In this document: positions 40,614 through 50,620 of the stretch, one piece after another
Layout: each line of letters opens with the position of its first letter
Position numbering within the stretch: position 1 is the first letter of the stretch
Assembly (NCBI GenBank): GCA_030374765.1
Contig: JARGXX010000002.1
Location: 806,001 to 870,000 of the forward strand
DNA from: Agarophyton chilense
Taxonomy: Eukaryota > Rhodophyta > Florideophyceae > Gracilariales > Gracilariaceae
Direction of reading: 5' to 3'
Length of the DNA: 64,000 bases
Notes under the pieces: generated by a model
The model's input: the letters and a program-made list of their open reading frames with translations, nothing else
The model's database searches: none
Told to the model about the DNA's origin: nothing
Position numbers and translations under genes: made by a program

Positions 40614-41867
40614 CTACTCTTCAGGAGTGGGAAACTGCTCAGCGCGGCGAAGAGAAGGGTTGTTCGTCGTTCTATTTGGCGTTGGGGACGTGAAAGGCTT
40701 GACTTTAAGTTTTGGCGCAATTGGCGGGCTTCTCCTGAAAACGTCTCCCTTTACCTCGCAACCCAGAATGTCGGACATAGAATCATCTTCATTCTTAGTA
40801 AACAGTTCATCATCTTCTTTCTTTGTAAACAGTTTTTCTTCTAACGCTTCCCAATCTATTGCTCTCCTGCTCGCGCCTCTAGAAAGCTCCTCCTTCCAAC
40901 TCTGATAGCGAGCTCTCAATGAGCTCTGAAGAGCTTGACAACGCTCCTTAATGACCTCATCAGCTACCTTGAGGGGTGTGTGGTTGTGTCGTAGATCTGC
41001 AGAAACGTACCATTTCAGACTTTTCCATCCCAAGCTGAAGTTAATGGTCGAAGGACACCGAGTGGGTGCTTTGCTCTTGGCACAACGAAGTCTCCCAGTA
41101 AAGAGACGATCGCTCTGCCTCATTTTCCTTCTTATCAATCGAAAATGGTGCATGACATACAAGAACCCATGCCTTGATGCTGTCGAGCACATGAAAGCAC
41201 TCATGTCGTCTACTTCGCATACGAATTTCAGTCCGGGACCACTAAGAGTTTTCTCTCCCACTCTTGATGCCACTGAAAGAGCCATCTCCTCATCTCGGTT
41301 ATCGTTTTCGTTCAAAGACCTTTGAACAGAGACGACTACGGCCTGATCAATAACATGATCAACTACGGAATGCACAATTGGGGAAGCGTCCAGAGAGTGT
41401 AGGCTGCGAGCAGATGTTCTGCCCATCACTTTATCAAGGACTTGATCCATAATTGAATGAACAACGTCAGAACTATCCAGAAACTTCACTATTCGAGTAG
41501 ACCTCCTTCGCAGGAGGGGAGACAAGCATGAATTGGAGACGTCAATCTTGCTCCGAACCTGTTCCTTAATGTCTCGCCGACATTGCGACGACCGCTCTTT
41601 CTCATTTCCCTCAATCATCTGCACAATCAAGTCCTTGAGTTGCTCATCGTCTTGCCTGCGCAACACAATATCGATGTCGGATGGTTTTTTCATCCCCTCC
41701 CTCTTCGCTACGTTGTCTACATCTTCATGATGATCGCGTCCCCGGAGAGGAGCTGCGGCGCTGTCTGAATATATCGCTGATACAGCTTGTGAGGGAGATT
41801 CAGTCGCCTTTCTCTTCGTCAGAATCATATCACCTCGTTCCCTAACAGGGCTGCGGATCTTCTTCAA
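40614..41867 (-). CDS. MULE ORF with FAR1/FLYWCH-like metal-binding domain
   Basis: This 417-residue frame has a basic and Glu-rich N-terminal half with two similar segments (SSDVVHSIMDQVLDKVM and ASPIVHSVVDHVIDQAV), an internal duplication. From about residue 215 there is a domain with FVCEVDDMSAFMCSTASRHG, RLRCAKSKAPTRCPSTINF, a WYVSADLRHNHTP ending, i.e. a C..C....W....HNH pattern as in FAR1/FLYWCH/WRKY-like zinc folds that begin MULE transposases. It probably binds element DNA. The start is uncertain because the frame is open back to the Ulp1 stop. The C-terminal part is acidic with a repeated LFTKxEDD motif. Confidence 0.65.
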   Translation of the reverse strand: MKKIRSPVRERGDMILTKRKATESPSQAVSAIYSDSAAAPLRGRDHHEDVDNVAKREGMKKPSDIDIVLRRQDDEQLKDLIVQMIEGNEKERSSQCRRDIKEQVRSKIDVSNSCLSPLLRRRSTRIVKFLDSSDVVHSIMDQVLDKVMGRTSARSLHSLDASPIVHSVVDHVIDQAVVVSVQRSLNENDNRDEEMALSVASRVGEKTLSGPGLKFVCEVDDMSAFMCSTASRHGFLYVMHHFRLIRRKMRQSDRLFTGRLRCAKSKAPTRCPSTINFSLGWKSLKWYVSADLRHNHTPLKVADEVIKERCQALQSSLRARYQSWKEELSRGASRRAIDWEALEEKLFTKKEDDELFTKNEDDSMSDILGCEVKGDVFRRSPPIAPKLKVKPFTSPTPNRTTNNPSLRRAEQFPTPEE

Positions 41868-41891
41868 GCGGGACTTTCCCTGCTCTCGAGT

Positions 41892-42640
41892 TCAATAGAT
41901 ATGACGACGGTGATTTAAGCGGTAGTCCTGCAGCATAGTCTCGGAAACTTCTTTTCCTTCGTAGAAGTCGTAGGCCATAAGAATGTGAACTATACGGCTT
42001 CTGATGGCCATCCACCTATAACGCTCAGATAAAGCAGGGCTGAAGCCGTGCGCAAAACTTCGACCTGGTGCCAACCCTCGATCTGCAGCAAATTCAGCCG
42101 CTGCGGATATCACATAACACCCACAGCTATGTCTATCTTTCTGCAGAGGGTACTGTTTTATGTCAAGCATAAAGTTCTTCTTCGACAGAACTGCAGAAAC
42201 CTCGCCATTCAGAATAGTATATTCAAACGCTCGCTTGAATAGAAGTAGAACTTCTCCGGGCATTTCCAGCGTAAACTGTCTCCGAAGAAAACTGTAGGCT
42301 TTTTCCTTTTCTTCGACCTACTTCCAGGCGACTTCTGTCCTACGAGAACCCCCCAATGCTGATTTGAGAGGTTCAAAGGGACTACTACAGTGTGAATGGC
42401 GCAGTTTGTGCCCGTAGCATTCCTTGAGAGCGATTTAGATAGCGGCTTCAGTATCAGTTCTACAATGTCTTTGGAAGTCATCCGTCCTGTCTCCATCCTG
42501 TTTGCGTAGCCTGTCAGAGATGTGCCTGTGTCACAGGGACAGATACAAACTCCTGGTTTGGGCTCCATGTCCATCAGAGCAGAAGTGATAAGATCACTGC
42601 ACAGGTAGGCGGTCTTGCTCGAACTATGAACAAAAGACAC
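41892..42640 (-). pseudogene. Ulp1-type (C48) cysteine protease of the MULE, frameshifted
   Basis: Two overlapping minus-strand frames (42640-42209 and 42263-41892) form one C48 protease domain with a frameshift near 42.2 kb. The first holds VVPLNLSNQHWGVLVGQ, with the catalytic His before Trp, and VFFGDSL with the catalytic Asp. The second holds LDIKQYPLQKDRHSCGCYV, with the Gln of the oxyanion hole and the catalytic Cys. Ulp1 proteases cut SUMO from proteins; the job of these copies in transposons is unknown. The frame ends in TGA at 41892-41894, after which the same frame stays open into the next ORF, so it may once have been a fusion. All catalytic residues are still visible. Confidence 0.85.
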
Positions 42641-43115
42641 AGGAATTGTTTCACGTTCCTCTGCTTCGACAATGTCATAGACGTGTCGGTGGACAACTGA
42701 AAACCGCAGCTTGGACGATGTTAACTGTAGTCTACCATACTTTTCCAGGTTCTTGTAAAACTCAATACATATTTTGGAAACACCTTCTTTTCCATGACTT
42801 CTACAAAATAATTCAAGAACATCTTCTATTTCACAGAAAATGAAAATGTTAGAACGGTTAGAATAAAAGGTTCAGAAACAGCCTGTTTTCGATATCTTAC
42901 CTTTTTTATCATGCATTTGTTTAGGAAGAAAAAGAGTTTTTGTAGTGTAGAATCGATATGAAACGGGTAACAAGGAATGAGAGGATTCAGTTCGTTCGAT
43001 ACGATACGGATTGGGGTGATGGGGAATACAATATTGAGCCGCACAGTGAGCTCAGTTTATTGAGCGCCAAAATTGCGCCAAAAGTTTTGAAATATGGCTG
43101 GAAAGTGGACGTCAT

Positions 43116-43403
43116 CTACATGACGAGGACTTGGCGCGAGATGATTTGGGGAGAAGGAGTTCGAGTTGCGGCCGGCTTGCGCATTGGACGAGGAGAGAGC
43201 GAGGACGATGTGGGACGATGTGGACGATGTGTGATTGGCCTGATACGCATATGCGCAAAGAGCGCCATGCGAGCTCAGAGAGCGCACTCCGAGTAGGGGG
43301 CCACGGTGCATTGTGCGGTATCTGAAATGCGGCCAGAATTTTAATTGGTCTAAATCTAGTCTATTTCATACATACCAGACGTCGTGTATTTTGGCCTTTT
43401 GCC
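43116..43403 (-). repeat. Right terminal inverted repeat of the MULE (288 bp)
   Basis: Reverse complement of the left TIR with about three differences, ending GGCCTTTTGCC at the element border. Confidence 0.95.
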
Positions 43404-43413
43404 ATAGTATCAT
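43404..43413. repeat. Right target-site duplication of the MULE
   Basis: ATAGTATCAT directly follows the right TIR and matches the left copy exactly. Confidence 0.85.
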
Positions 43414-43800
43414 CACTAACGTCGCCGTTGCTCCCCCCACCCAAGAGCCCTTGTCCGTTCTCTTTTTCTCGCGCTGTATCCATTGGGTATTACAGCTGAA
43501 TGGCTGTTATACTATTTGACGCTCTCTTACGTCGACACCCAAAGGCTTTACACTGTTTCTCTACCGAACAAGTTCAACTTCGCATTTTTGAATTTGGGAC
43601 ATGGAATCGCATTGTACTAGAAATGTACATGTACTTTGGCCCATATATGTTTTGCCATATGCTACGCCAACGACGGAAAAGGCTAGCTTCTGAAACTCGA
43701 TTGCATTTCTCATTGTAATTCTCATGTCATTCTCGCCCCTGTTGTTTCTCATATTCCCAAGATTCCGTAGCAAAGAGAGCTAATAATACGCAATCTCACC
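43414..43800. other. Spacer between MULE and HIBCH fragment
   Basis: No recognisable gene. The missing N-terminal half of the HIBCH fragment is not found here. Confidence 0.5.
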
Positions 43801-44562
43801 TTGGGACTTGCACAAGTGTGCCGTACGGAAGCCGTATGGATTACTGGATCCCGCTCTAGGGTTGTACATTGTTCTCGCAGGAGCACAGTTAAAGGGAGAC
43901 CAGGTTCTTCATGCCGGAATAGATACTGGTTTTATTCCTCAAAATTCGATCCCTCGCCTTCTGAAATCTTTTCAAGAGAAAAGTATCGATTCCAGAGCAA
44001 GCATTGAAGCTGTCTTGCGAAGCTTTACCGAGTGTAGATCGCCTTCCGCAGAAACCACATCGCTCTTATCCGCTGTTAGGGAAGTATTTGCTCTTCCTTC
44101 TCTCGAGGATATCATAAACAAACTGAGCGAGATCAGCTCAAAAGCCGACAACATGCATTCAACTTTCGCAGCGAATTGTTTGCGGACAATACAGAACCTT
44201 TGTCCAATGTCGCTAAAAGTTGCATTCGAATCCCGAAAAAGAGGATCAAGCGTAATACTCGACGATTGCTTAAAAATGGAGTTCAGATTGTCGATCGTTG
44301 GACGAGACGAGAAGACTTTATCAAAGGCGTCCGGGCTGTACTGATAACTAAAAAGATGGTAACACAATGGTCACCTGCTCACTGCTGTGATATATCTGAC
44401 AAAGATGTATCCAAGCTGTTTCTGCCATTGGAAGATTTACGAGTTCCAGAACTGGACTTATCACACCGTGGTTCGCATGACTTGGAAGGCATGCTAACAC
44501 AGGCTCGGATGCGGAAATCCAGATCCAGGGTCATTTCCTACTTGTACAAATCCTGTCATTAA
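43801..44562 (+). pseudogene. HIBCH: 3-hydroxyisobutyryl-CoA hydrolase (HIBCH) fragment, truncated and frameshifted
   Basis: The first frame (to about 44310) has ALGLYIVLAGAQLKGDQVLHAGIDTGFIP, a FTEC..SP segment, CPMSLKVAFESRKRGSS and LDDCLKMEFRLS, which follow the C-terminal half of HIBCH (GLYLALTG.RLKG.D....GI.THFV ... SP.SLK.....). The next frame continues with EDFIKGVRAVLITKKMVTQWSPA, the family's F.EGVRA.LIDKD..P.W.P.. segment, after a frameshift at 44300-44312. HIBCH acts in mitochondrial valine breakdown. The enoyl-CoA-hydratase-like N-terminal half, with most of the active site, is absent, so this is a dead fragment. It lies about 390 bp from the MULE. Confidence 0.82.
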
Positions 44563-45165
44563 CTTGCCATTCATAAATTGTATGAGTAGCATAAAAAGTG
44601 GAGGTAAACGGTTACAGCAGAGTTGTGAAAACCCCACATTAGCAGGGTTTTCCTTCAAACCTTTCTGTCTGTTGTGACTGATTCGGAAACTAACACATGC
44701 TCTTTGTTAGGAGACAAACGGTGCTTTAGAATCTGCAATTTCGAGAGCCCAGGTGACAGTACAGCTCGCTCTTCTTCCGAAATCGTTTGCTTGATGGCAA
44801 GATATGGCACGAACACATTGTAACGCTGTAATCTTGAAGGGGTCACCAAGAACGTGAACAACAGTACAGCAGCTTCCGCTTTTTCTATCATTGTTATATC
44901 AGAATTAACTCATATCCATCGCACATCGAAAGGGCATCTAACTCATATCACGCGTACCTTTATCCAACGCATATCGAACGGGGACCTTTATCAAAACTAA
45001 AATATATTTGTAGCAGAAAACCAGATATGCTCAAAGTTATATCTACACTGCATCGATTCTATATTCTCCGTTCAGACCCTTAACCGCACTTCATACCAAA
45101 GCTATATCTATTAGTTGTAAAATATATATCCAAAAAACTTGTTTTATATCGGACTCATATCTATC
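44563..45165. other. AT-rich spacer with ATATC-rich segment
   Basis: A 78-residue minus-strand frame at 44655-44891 is unrecognised. From about 44900 to 45170 the sequence is AT-rich with many ATATC/TATATCT words, suggesting a decayed low-complexity repeat. Confidence 0.4.
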
Positions 45166-48054
45166 TTATATCTCCCATTTCCACTTGGTATCCAAGTCCA
45201 ATAGGTGAAATTCGTTCTCCTTTACCCCAGGATCCTCCGATTGGACCTTACCCATAAGGTAATCCGTTTCCGTATAACCCTGAGGTCCATCATCTGTGAA
45301 GGGGGTTTGAATGAGTTTGTCCAATGGAGTGTCATCAGTTCCGTCGGTAATGATTCGCGAGAGGGTATCTTCCGCCTGTTGCTTGATTCCTGGCATACAG
45401 GTTATATCCTAGTCATACTCTGAAAGCCTGAGGCGCCAACGAGCGAGGCGACGTGATGCATTCGTCATATTGAGAACCCAGCCGATTCAATCGTGGTCTG
45501 TCCTAATGGTAAACCTAGTTCTCTCGAGATATAGACGGAGTGTCAATACCATACGATGGCTGGAAATTCCTTTTCGTTAGTACTACATGTTCGCTCCGCA
45601 CTGGTGAGTGTTCTGCTCCAATATCCAATATTTCGATAGTCCTTCCCTGACTCCTGTTCATGTAGCAGTTCACATCCCACTTGGACATTCGAGGTGTCTG
45701 TGTCCAGGACAAAGGGCCTATTAGGTTTTCGTAAAGCCAGTATAGGTGAGTTCAACAATTTGTCCTTTAAGGACTGAAATTCCTGGTACTGGTCGTCGGT
45801 AAGGGCCTCAAACTGAAAGACAATGCCCTTCAAAGGGGTTTCTTCGCAGGACTTAGGAAGTTCGCTCGCTTGAAGACTAGCTTGATCTATGACAAGCTAT
45901 ACCGCTATTGCATGCTGACGGCCGGTTAGGACCGGAAGTGCACACGGGTGGAACACGTGGACTGTACGGATGCAAACGCTCGAGTACGAGGCGTGCCACA
46001 CGTGGCCCGGATTCTACCTAATGGTTCGTATTATTTAGTAATTTTTAGTATTTATTTGGCTACGCTATCGCTATTTAGTGTCTACTTTTCGGGCGCGCGC
46101 CACACTACTTAGGAGGTTGAGCACTGCTCCCCAGTAACGACCCTCTTCGGAGATACCAAGGAGGGAGTCTTGGCTCTGAACTTTTCGCCTTCGGCGCGTT
46201 TTCACCGCATACTGCGTGAGCGCCCGTGGCACGTTAGTTCATCCACCACTTTTTCAACTAGAGTGCTACCACCACCGTGGGTTCATATTTAATCGCCGAC
46301 ACTTGTCTTAATCTCGCCCCTGTATAGGGTTTCGCCCCCGTTTTTTTCTTGTTCTCCTTTTTGGCTCTCGTGAGTGGGTGCCCCACTCACCCCTCTCGTC
46401 CACCTCATACGAGTGTTTCCTCGCTCCTTTTCCGACAACCGCCGTGATACCGCTCCGCCTAGGATTGGTCACACCCCGGACTGTGCCGTGCTCACCTAAA
46501 CACTCTAGGTATATCCCGCCGGACTGGCCTCGGTCTTACACCTGACTTCGTCGTGCCTTTCCAGAGTGGCTCTGTTTCTGTGCTCCGCTGAGACGCGTCT
46601 CCTCCGCCTGAGGCGTGTCTCTCAAGAGAGGAAGATCCCGAAACATCTTCGTGGTGTCTCCGCTCTAAGCGTTGTCCTACACAAACTCCGAAGGTGTTCC
46701 TTTCTTCAGCATTGCGTTGAGAGGGGCCGAGATCTTGGCAAACCATTGGACTAATCGCCGAAAAACATTGCACAAGCCCACGAAGGGTCGTAGTTCCGTG
46801 TGGGTTCATGGAGATTTAGCCCGACGGATTGCATTCGTGGTTTGTATGGCTACCTTTAGCTTTCCTAGGAGGGCGACGTGAATGAGATAGTCCACAGAGG
46901 CCTGGAAAAAGGCGCATTTGCGGATTTACAGTGTGCTGTAGGATTGTTAGCACCTTTTTCACATGACAAAGTTGTTACTTCAGGGTACGTGAGAAGATGA
47001 TTACGTCATGTAAGTAGAACAGGGCGAATTTCCATTTGACTGGACAATATGATGTCTATTACTAGTTGAAAGGTTGCTGGAGCATTCTTTAAACCAAAAG
47101 TCATACGAGTAAATCTGAACATACCTTCATAGGTGGTAAAGGTTGTCAGCACTCTAGCATCTTCGGCCAAAGAAATTTGCAAATATCCGCAGTTAGCTGC
47201 CATTTTGGTAAATACGACAGCTTCGCATAAGGAATCCAGACAGTAATCCATGCGGGGTTTTGGGTATGAGTCCCTCTTTGTTACTGCGTTCAGCTTCCTG
47301 TAGTGGACACAGAACCTGACGGATCCATCCTTCTTAGCCGCGAGGACAAGGGTAATTGCCCATTCGGATTTGTTAGGAGGCGCCGGCTCTATGACGTGAG
47401 CTTTGCGCATTTTGTCCATCTGGTCGGCGACAATTCCCTACCCTTCAGGCCTGTACGGTATGGGTGTTGGAACTGTGGTCTAGAATTGTCCTGAAGTTCA
47501 ATGCGGTGTGCAGTGGCTCTATTTTTTCTCAATCTACCTCACCAAATGTCCTGGTATTCCCTGAGGAGATCAAGTACCTGGGGCGTATAGGATTCGAATT
47601 CGGCACCGATAGTGACTGTGCCCTCCCAGGATTCGACGTCCTCGTCGGGAGTTGGAGTGTAAAGGTTATCCAATTTGGCTTCCATGATGACCACGGGCGC
47701 ATGTAGAGTGATGCCAATTACTGTACCTTTAGCTAACCGTACAGGTTTATCTCTGAAGTTGCCGATTGTGACGAAGAAGGGCATGTTGGGGCGAATGTCC
47801 ATTACTCGATTGGTCATTAAGGTATGGTGCTTCAGAACCGTTTTCGGGTGTTTCTGAATCGTTACAAGACCCGAGGACTGGGAATGGAGCGATACAGTGA
47901 TTTGGGTCACCGGGGGTATCGTTATGGCGTTTGACAGGCGAACCTAATTGAAATTCGTGTTTTCAGAGATAATTGCTCGTTTGCGGTTAGCTTCGGGCCC
48001 TGGGGCAAATCCAGTTTTGTAAATTGTGAAGGAGCAGCGATTTAGGCTGAGTCC
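45166..48054 (-). mobile_element. Ty3/gypsy retrotransposon relic, split by a solo LTR
   Basis: Minus-strand remnants in pol order: a pre-RT segment at 47910-47539 (with VTIGAEFESYTPQVLDLLREY); RT at 47419-47006 (KSEWAITLVLAAKKDGSVRFC, YRKLNAV..RDSYP.P, FTKMAANCGYLQI, FRFTRMTFGLKNAPATFQ); the shifted YLHD equivalent of the catalytic box near 47000; a connection segment near 46800-46690 (RPFVGLCNVFRRLV, APLNAMLKKGTPSEF); RNase H at about 45808-45543 (RPFVLDTDTSNVQVGCELLHE); and a post-RNase H piece at 45396-45166. Several frameshifts and stops are present. Insertion of the solo LTR at 45814-46681 falls between the connection and RNase H. No integrase or LTR of its own is visible. Confidence 0.85.
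45814..46681 (-). mobile_element. Solo LTR, copy A (868 bp), in the Ty3 relic
   Basis: On the minus strand it begins TGTAGGACAA and ends TTGTCTTTCA, so it has the TG...CA ends of an LTR. It is flanked on both sides by CAAAC on the plus strand (45809-45813 and 46682-46686), a 5-bp target duplication. Removing it together with one duplication joins ...GTPSEF to EALTDDQ... in frame in the Ty3 polyprotein. Copy B at 53301-54186 is the same family in the opposite orientation. No internal coding part is present, so it is a solo LTR left by recombination. Confidence 0.92.
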
Positions 48055-48470
48055 TGTAAGCCGCCGGGGCCTGAGGTATCCTATAGACGCCACGTGGACT
48101 TGCCGACCTCAGCTGGGCTCATTTAGATTATTAGTTTATTTTAATTAGTGTAATAGATTACCATTACAGTGCCAGGGAGGTCCCAGCGCCTCGCCGGTAC
48201 TATTTACATGGCTCGAGCGATGTTTCTCCCTTAGAGTATTGTAGGCACCCTTCCGATGCTAAATAACCCCCTTTGGTTTATTAGTTCCACCAATTGGTCT
48301 TCAAGCCATCGTTTCCGTAGCTCCAACCTGTAGGACTACGCAGTAAACGCCAGCCCATTTCACCAAGTACTCTGGGAGTGCCACCGTCAAGGATTCCAAC
48401 CTTAGGACCCGCTCCACCCCGCTACCACCGGTCGAGACCCGTACGCTGACCCACCCATCAATGCGTTACA
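48055..48470 (+). mobile_element. Candidate 5' LTR of a second LTR element
   Basis: The segment begins TGTAAG and ends GTTACA, giving 5-bp inverted ends TGTAA/TTACA. It is followed at once by TTTTGGTCTCCCGACTTAG, which looks like a primer-binding site (TTTGGT...CCGAC). A gag-like frame starts about 200 bp further on. No second LTR copy is in the window, so the left border is inferred only from the end sequence. Confidence 0.45.
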
Positions 48471-48673
48471 TTTTGGTCTCCCGACTTAGAATCCTATAGG
48501 AATATTTGAAAGGACCACTGGAACAAAGATTTATCCGGATTCTAACCTTTGGTTTAATTCCCCAACGGACCAAAAGTTCAGAAGCAACCGCCATTATGGA
48601 CGCAGGAAACACACCCAACTGACCAGACCATAGGACTCCCACGGCAGGAACAGTTGCCACTGCCACGCTGAGG

Positions 48674-49370
48674 ATGTCGCCTGAACCTCAGGTTAATAAT
48701 TTTAGCGACCGCATGAGCACGGAAAGCCAGCCGCAAGGGGTACTGAATCCCCTAGACGACCCCAAAAGGATTCGCTGAGAACCCCCGGTAGCAGCGCGTT
48801 TACGAGAACGCCGCACCAGGGCCACCTCTATGCCAGGAACACCACAAGGAAACCCTCGTAATACCGAATGAATTAGAGATAATATTCCCGCCGGGCTTAC
48901 GGACCTTCTTTGGCCCCGTTTTCATGAGCTCTGCTCAGCCCACGTGGATTCCATTGTGGACATGCGACTCGCCACTGCGATCGCTGACCATACGGATTAC
49001 CTCGTTATGCGAATGGTCCCCAAGTAAATGGAGTCTGAAATATTCTTAGACTCCCTCATTCAGGCCGTTCAACGTCTGTGTTTGCTTAAAGCTAGTATTG
49101 GGTGCTAGATTTCTAGTTTGGGTGTGCTAAAATGTCTGTGGTTAGCATTCCAAAATTCTCAGAGTTTTGATGCCAGAATATCTATCGCAAAAACACTAGC
49201 CCCAGTGAATTCTGGGAAGAAAGTAGAAAACTAGCAAACGTCCGTACTAACACCGGCACACTAGGAAGAATCGAAGAGAACTTCGAAAATATCTTTCGAT
49301 ACTCATTAATCCTAGACCAAGAATTCTACCGACAGTGAAAGGAATACTGAACGCTATCTAGCGCATGATC
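48674..49370 (+). pseudogene. Gag-like ORF remnant with several stops
   Basis: From the ATG at 48674 a plus-strand frame reads MSPEPQVNNFSDRMSTESQP, then has TGA at 48776-48778 and further stops, with clear coding texture between (LTDLLWPRFHELCSAHVDSI, MESEIFLDSLIQAVQRL). A later part reads VSIPKFSEF and EFWEESRKLANVRTNTG. Position after a candidate LTR and primer site, and a Pro/Arg-rich start, suggest gag, but no zinc knuckle is seen. It runs opposite to the Ty3 pol relic, so it belongs to a different insertion. Confidence 0.4.
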
Positions 49371-49583
49371 ATTCATTTCGCGCAGGTATCGTAGCTAGTA
49401 TGAGCCGTTCAAATGCAGTGCACATTCAATTTAATGTCCTCTGATGACCCTAATGGCCAGTGCATGATACGGCGATCCTGCAACTGAGACCCGAAACGGG
49501 TCCCCGTTGCACGTGAAATGAGATCTTCCCAATTCTCATGCGGTGACCTGCTTTGCATCACATCCCCCGATCGTTGCGCTTCA

Positions 49584-49612
49584 CTTCGCGTCGCGCTTCG
49601 CGCGACGCGAAG
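49584..49612. repeat. Perfect 12-bp palindrome with 5-bp loop
   Basis: CTTCGCGTCGCG, loop CTTCG, CGCGACGCGAAG. The arms are exactly complementary and CpG-rich in an AT-richer surround. Confidence 0.9.
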
Positions 49613-49899
49613 AGCCCTCCATTCTCCGAGAACCGTCTAAGCAGTACACCAGTTCACCCTTCATCAATCCCAAATTCCTACATAAGTAGATAGACATCAC
49701 AAAATCACACAAGCTAGAGCCCAATTCCTCGCTTCATGCAAGCACATTCCATATAAACAAACTTACCTCTGTCAAACATGTGCTCCTTGTCTTGCTCTCA
49801 CTTTGTGCATTCGCATCAATAAATAGACAAAATTCAGATCTCCGTCACAAAACAAACCCAAACCACATCAGCATGACACTCACTTCTATAGCGACCACT

Positions 49900-50620
49900 T
49901 ATCCCACCTCTTGTCCAATCTTATCCCACTTTTCCCTTGCAGCAGCAAACAACGGCAAGCCAGATCTCCTTCCCTAACGCATACAAGGTACGATTGAAGC
50001 TTGCACTTACCTTTGATGCACCCATTTCCCAATCAACCATTCTCGTAAAAACAAAGAAATATAAGTCAGACTTCCACCAAAAATAGAAACCAAATTACTT
50101 CAATGACGCACTCACCTCCTAAGAACATTGCTCGGCCCAGTCCTTCTAGAATATCTCCCTCCTCACCCAATCGCTCCTTTCTGTCGCTTCGCAGCAGCAA
50201 AAAATGACATGTCAGAACTCATTCCAAAAACAATACCAGACACAAGTAACACTCGCACTTACCCGCACTTCCATCATTCCCCCTTCATACAACGTCACCC
50301 GCACTGTCGTAACAATCAAAAATACAAGGCAGATCTCCGTCAATATCAGAAAGAAATTTCCTCAGCGACTCACTCACCTCCTAAGCCACTTGCTTGATTC
50401 ACTTCTTTCAAGGAAGTTCTCCTCCCCACCCAATCTTTCCTCTTCGTCGCTTCGCAGCAGCAAACAAGAACATGTCAGATATCTTTCCTAAATCTCTACG
50501 AGACACCAGTAGCACTCGCATTCACCTTTAACTCAACGAATCCTGCCCCCTCATTCCAATTTTCGGCCGCTTCGCAGCCACAGTCAAAAATACGTCAGCT
50601 CTCCGTCCAGATTTCAGAGC
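49900..50620 (+). repeat. Degenerate repeats built on CGCTTCGCAGCAGCAAA
   Basis: At about 49940, 50177, 50449 and 50563 the sequence repeats (GC)TTCGCAGC(A)GCAAA, followed 10-20 bases later by a (GTCAGA/CAGATCTCC) word and then by a CACT..CA(C)TTACC-like word. Spacing is irregular (about 115-270 bp). This looks like a subterminal repeat array of the transposon. Confidence 0.6.

Larger units (their letters stand above)
36855..43403 (-). mobile_element. Mutator-like DNA transposon (MULE) with 288-bp TIRs and Ulp1 protease
   Basis: A 6549-bp element bounded by inverted repeats at 36855-37142 and 43116-43403 and flanked by the 10-bp direct repeat ATAGTATCAT (36845-36854, 43404-43413). All coding remnants are on the minus strand, in order: Ulp1-type protease, a DNA-binding-like ORF, an acidic ORF leading into a FAR1-like domain, DDE transposase, SWIM finger and a basic C-terminal part. 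Long TIRs, a target duplication of about 9-10 bp and MULE transposase with SWIM finger identify the superfamily; MULEs that carry Ulp1 genes are known from plants (Kaonashi type). The coding part has stops and frameshifts, so this copy is probably not autonomous. The TSD length is ambiguous (10, 8 or 6) because its bases are partly self-complementary. Confidence 0.93.
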
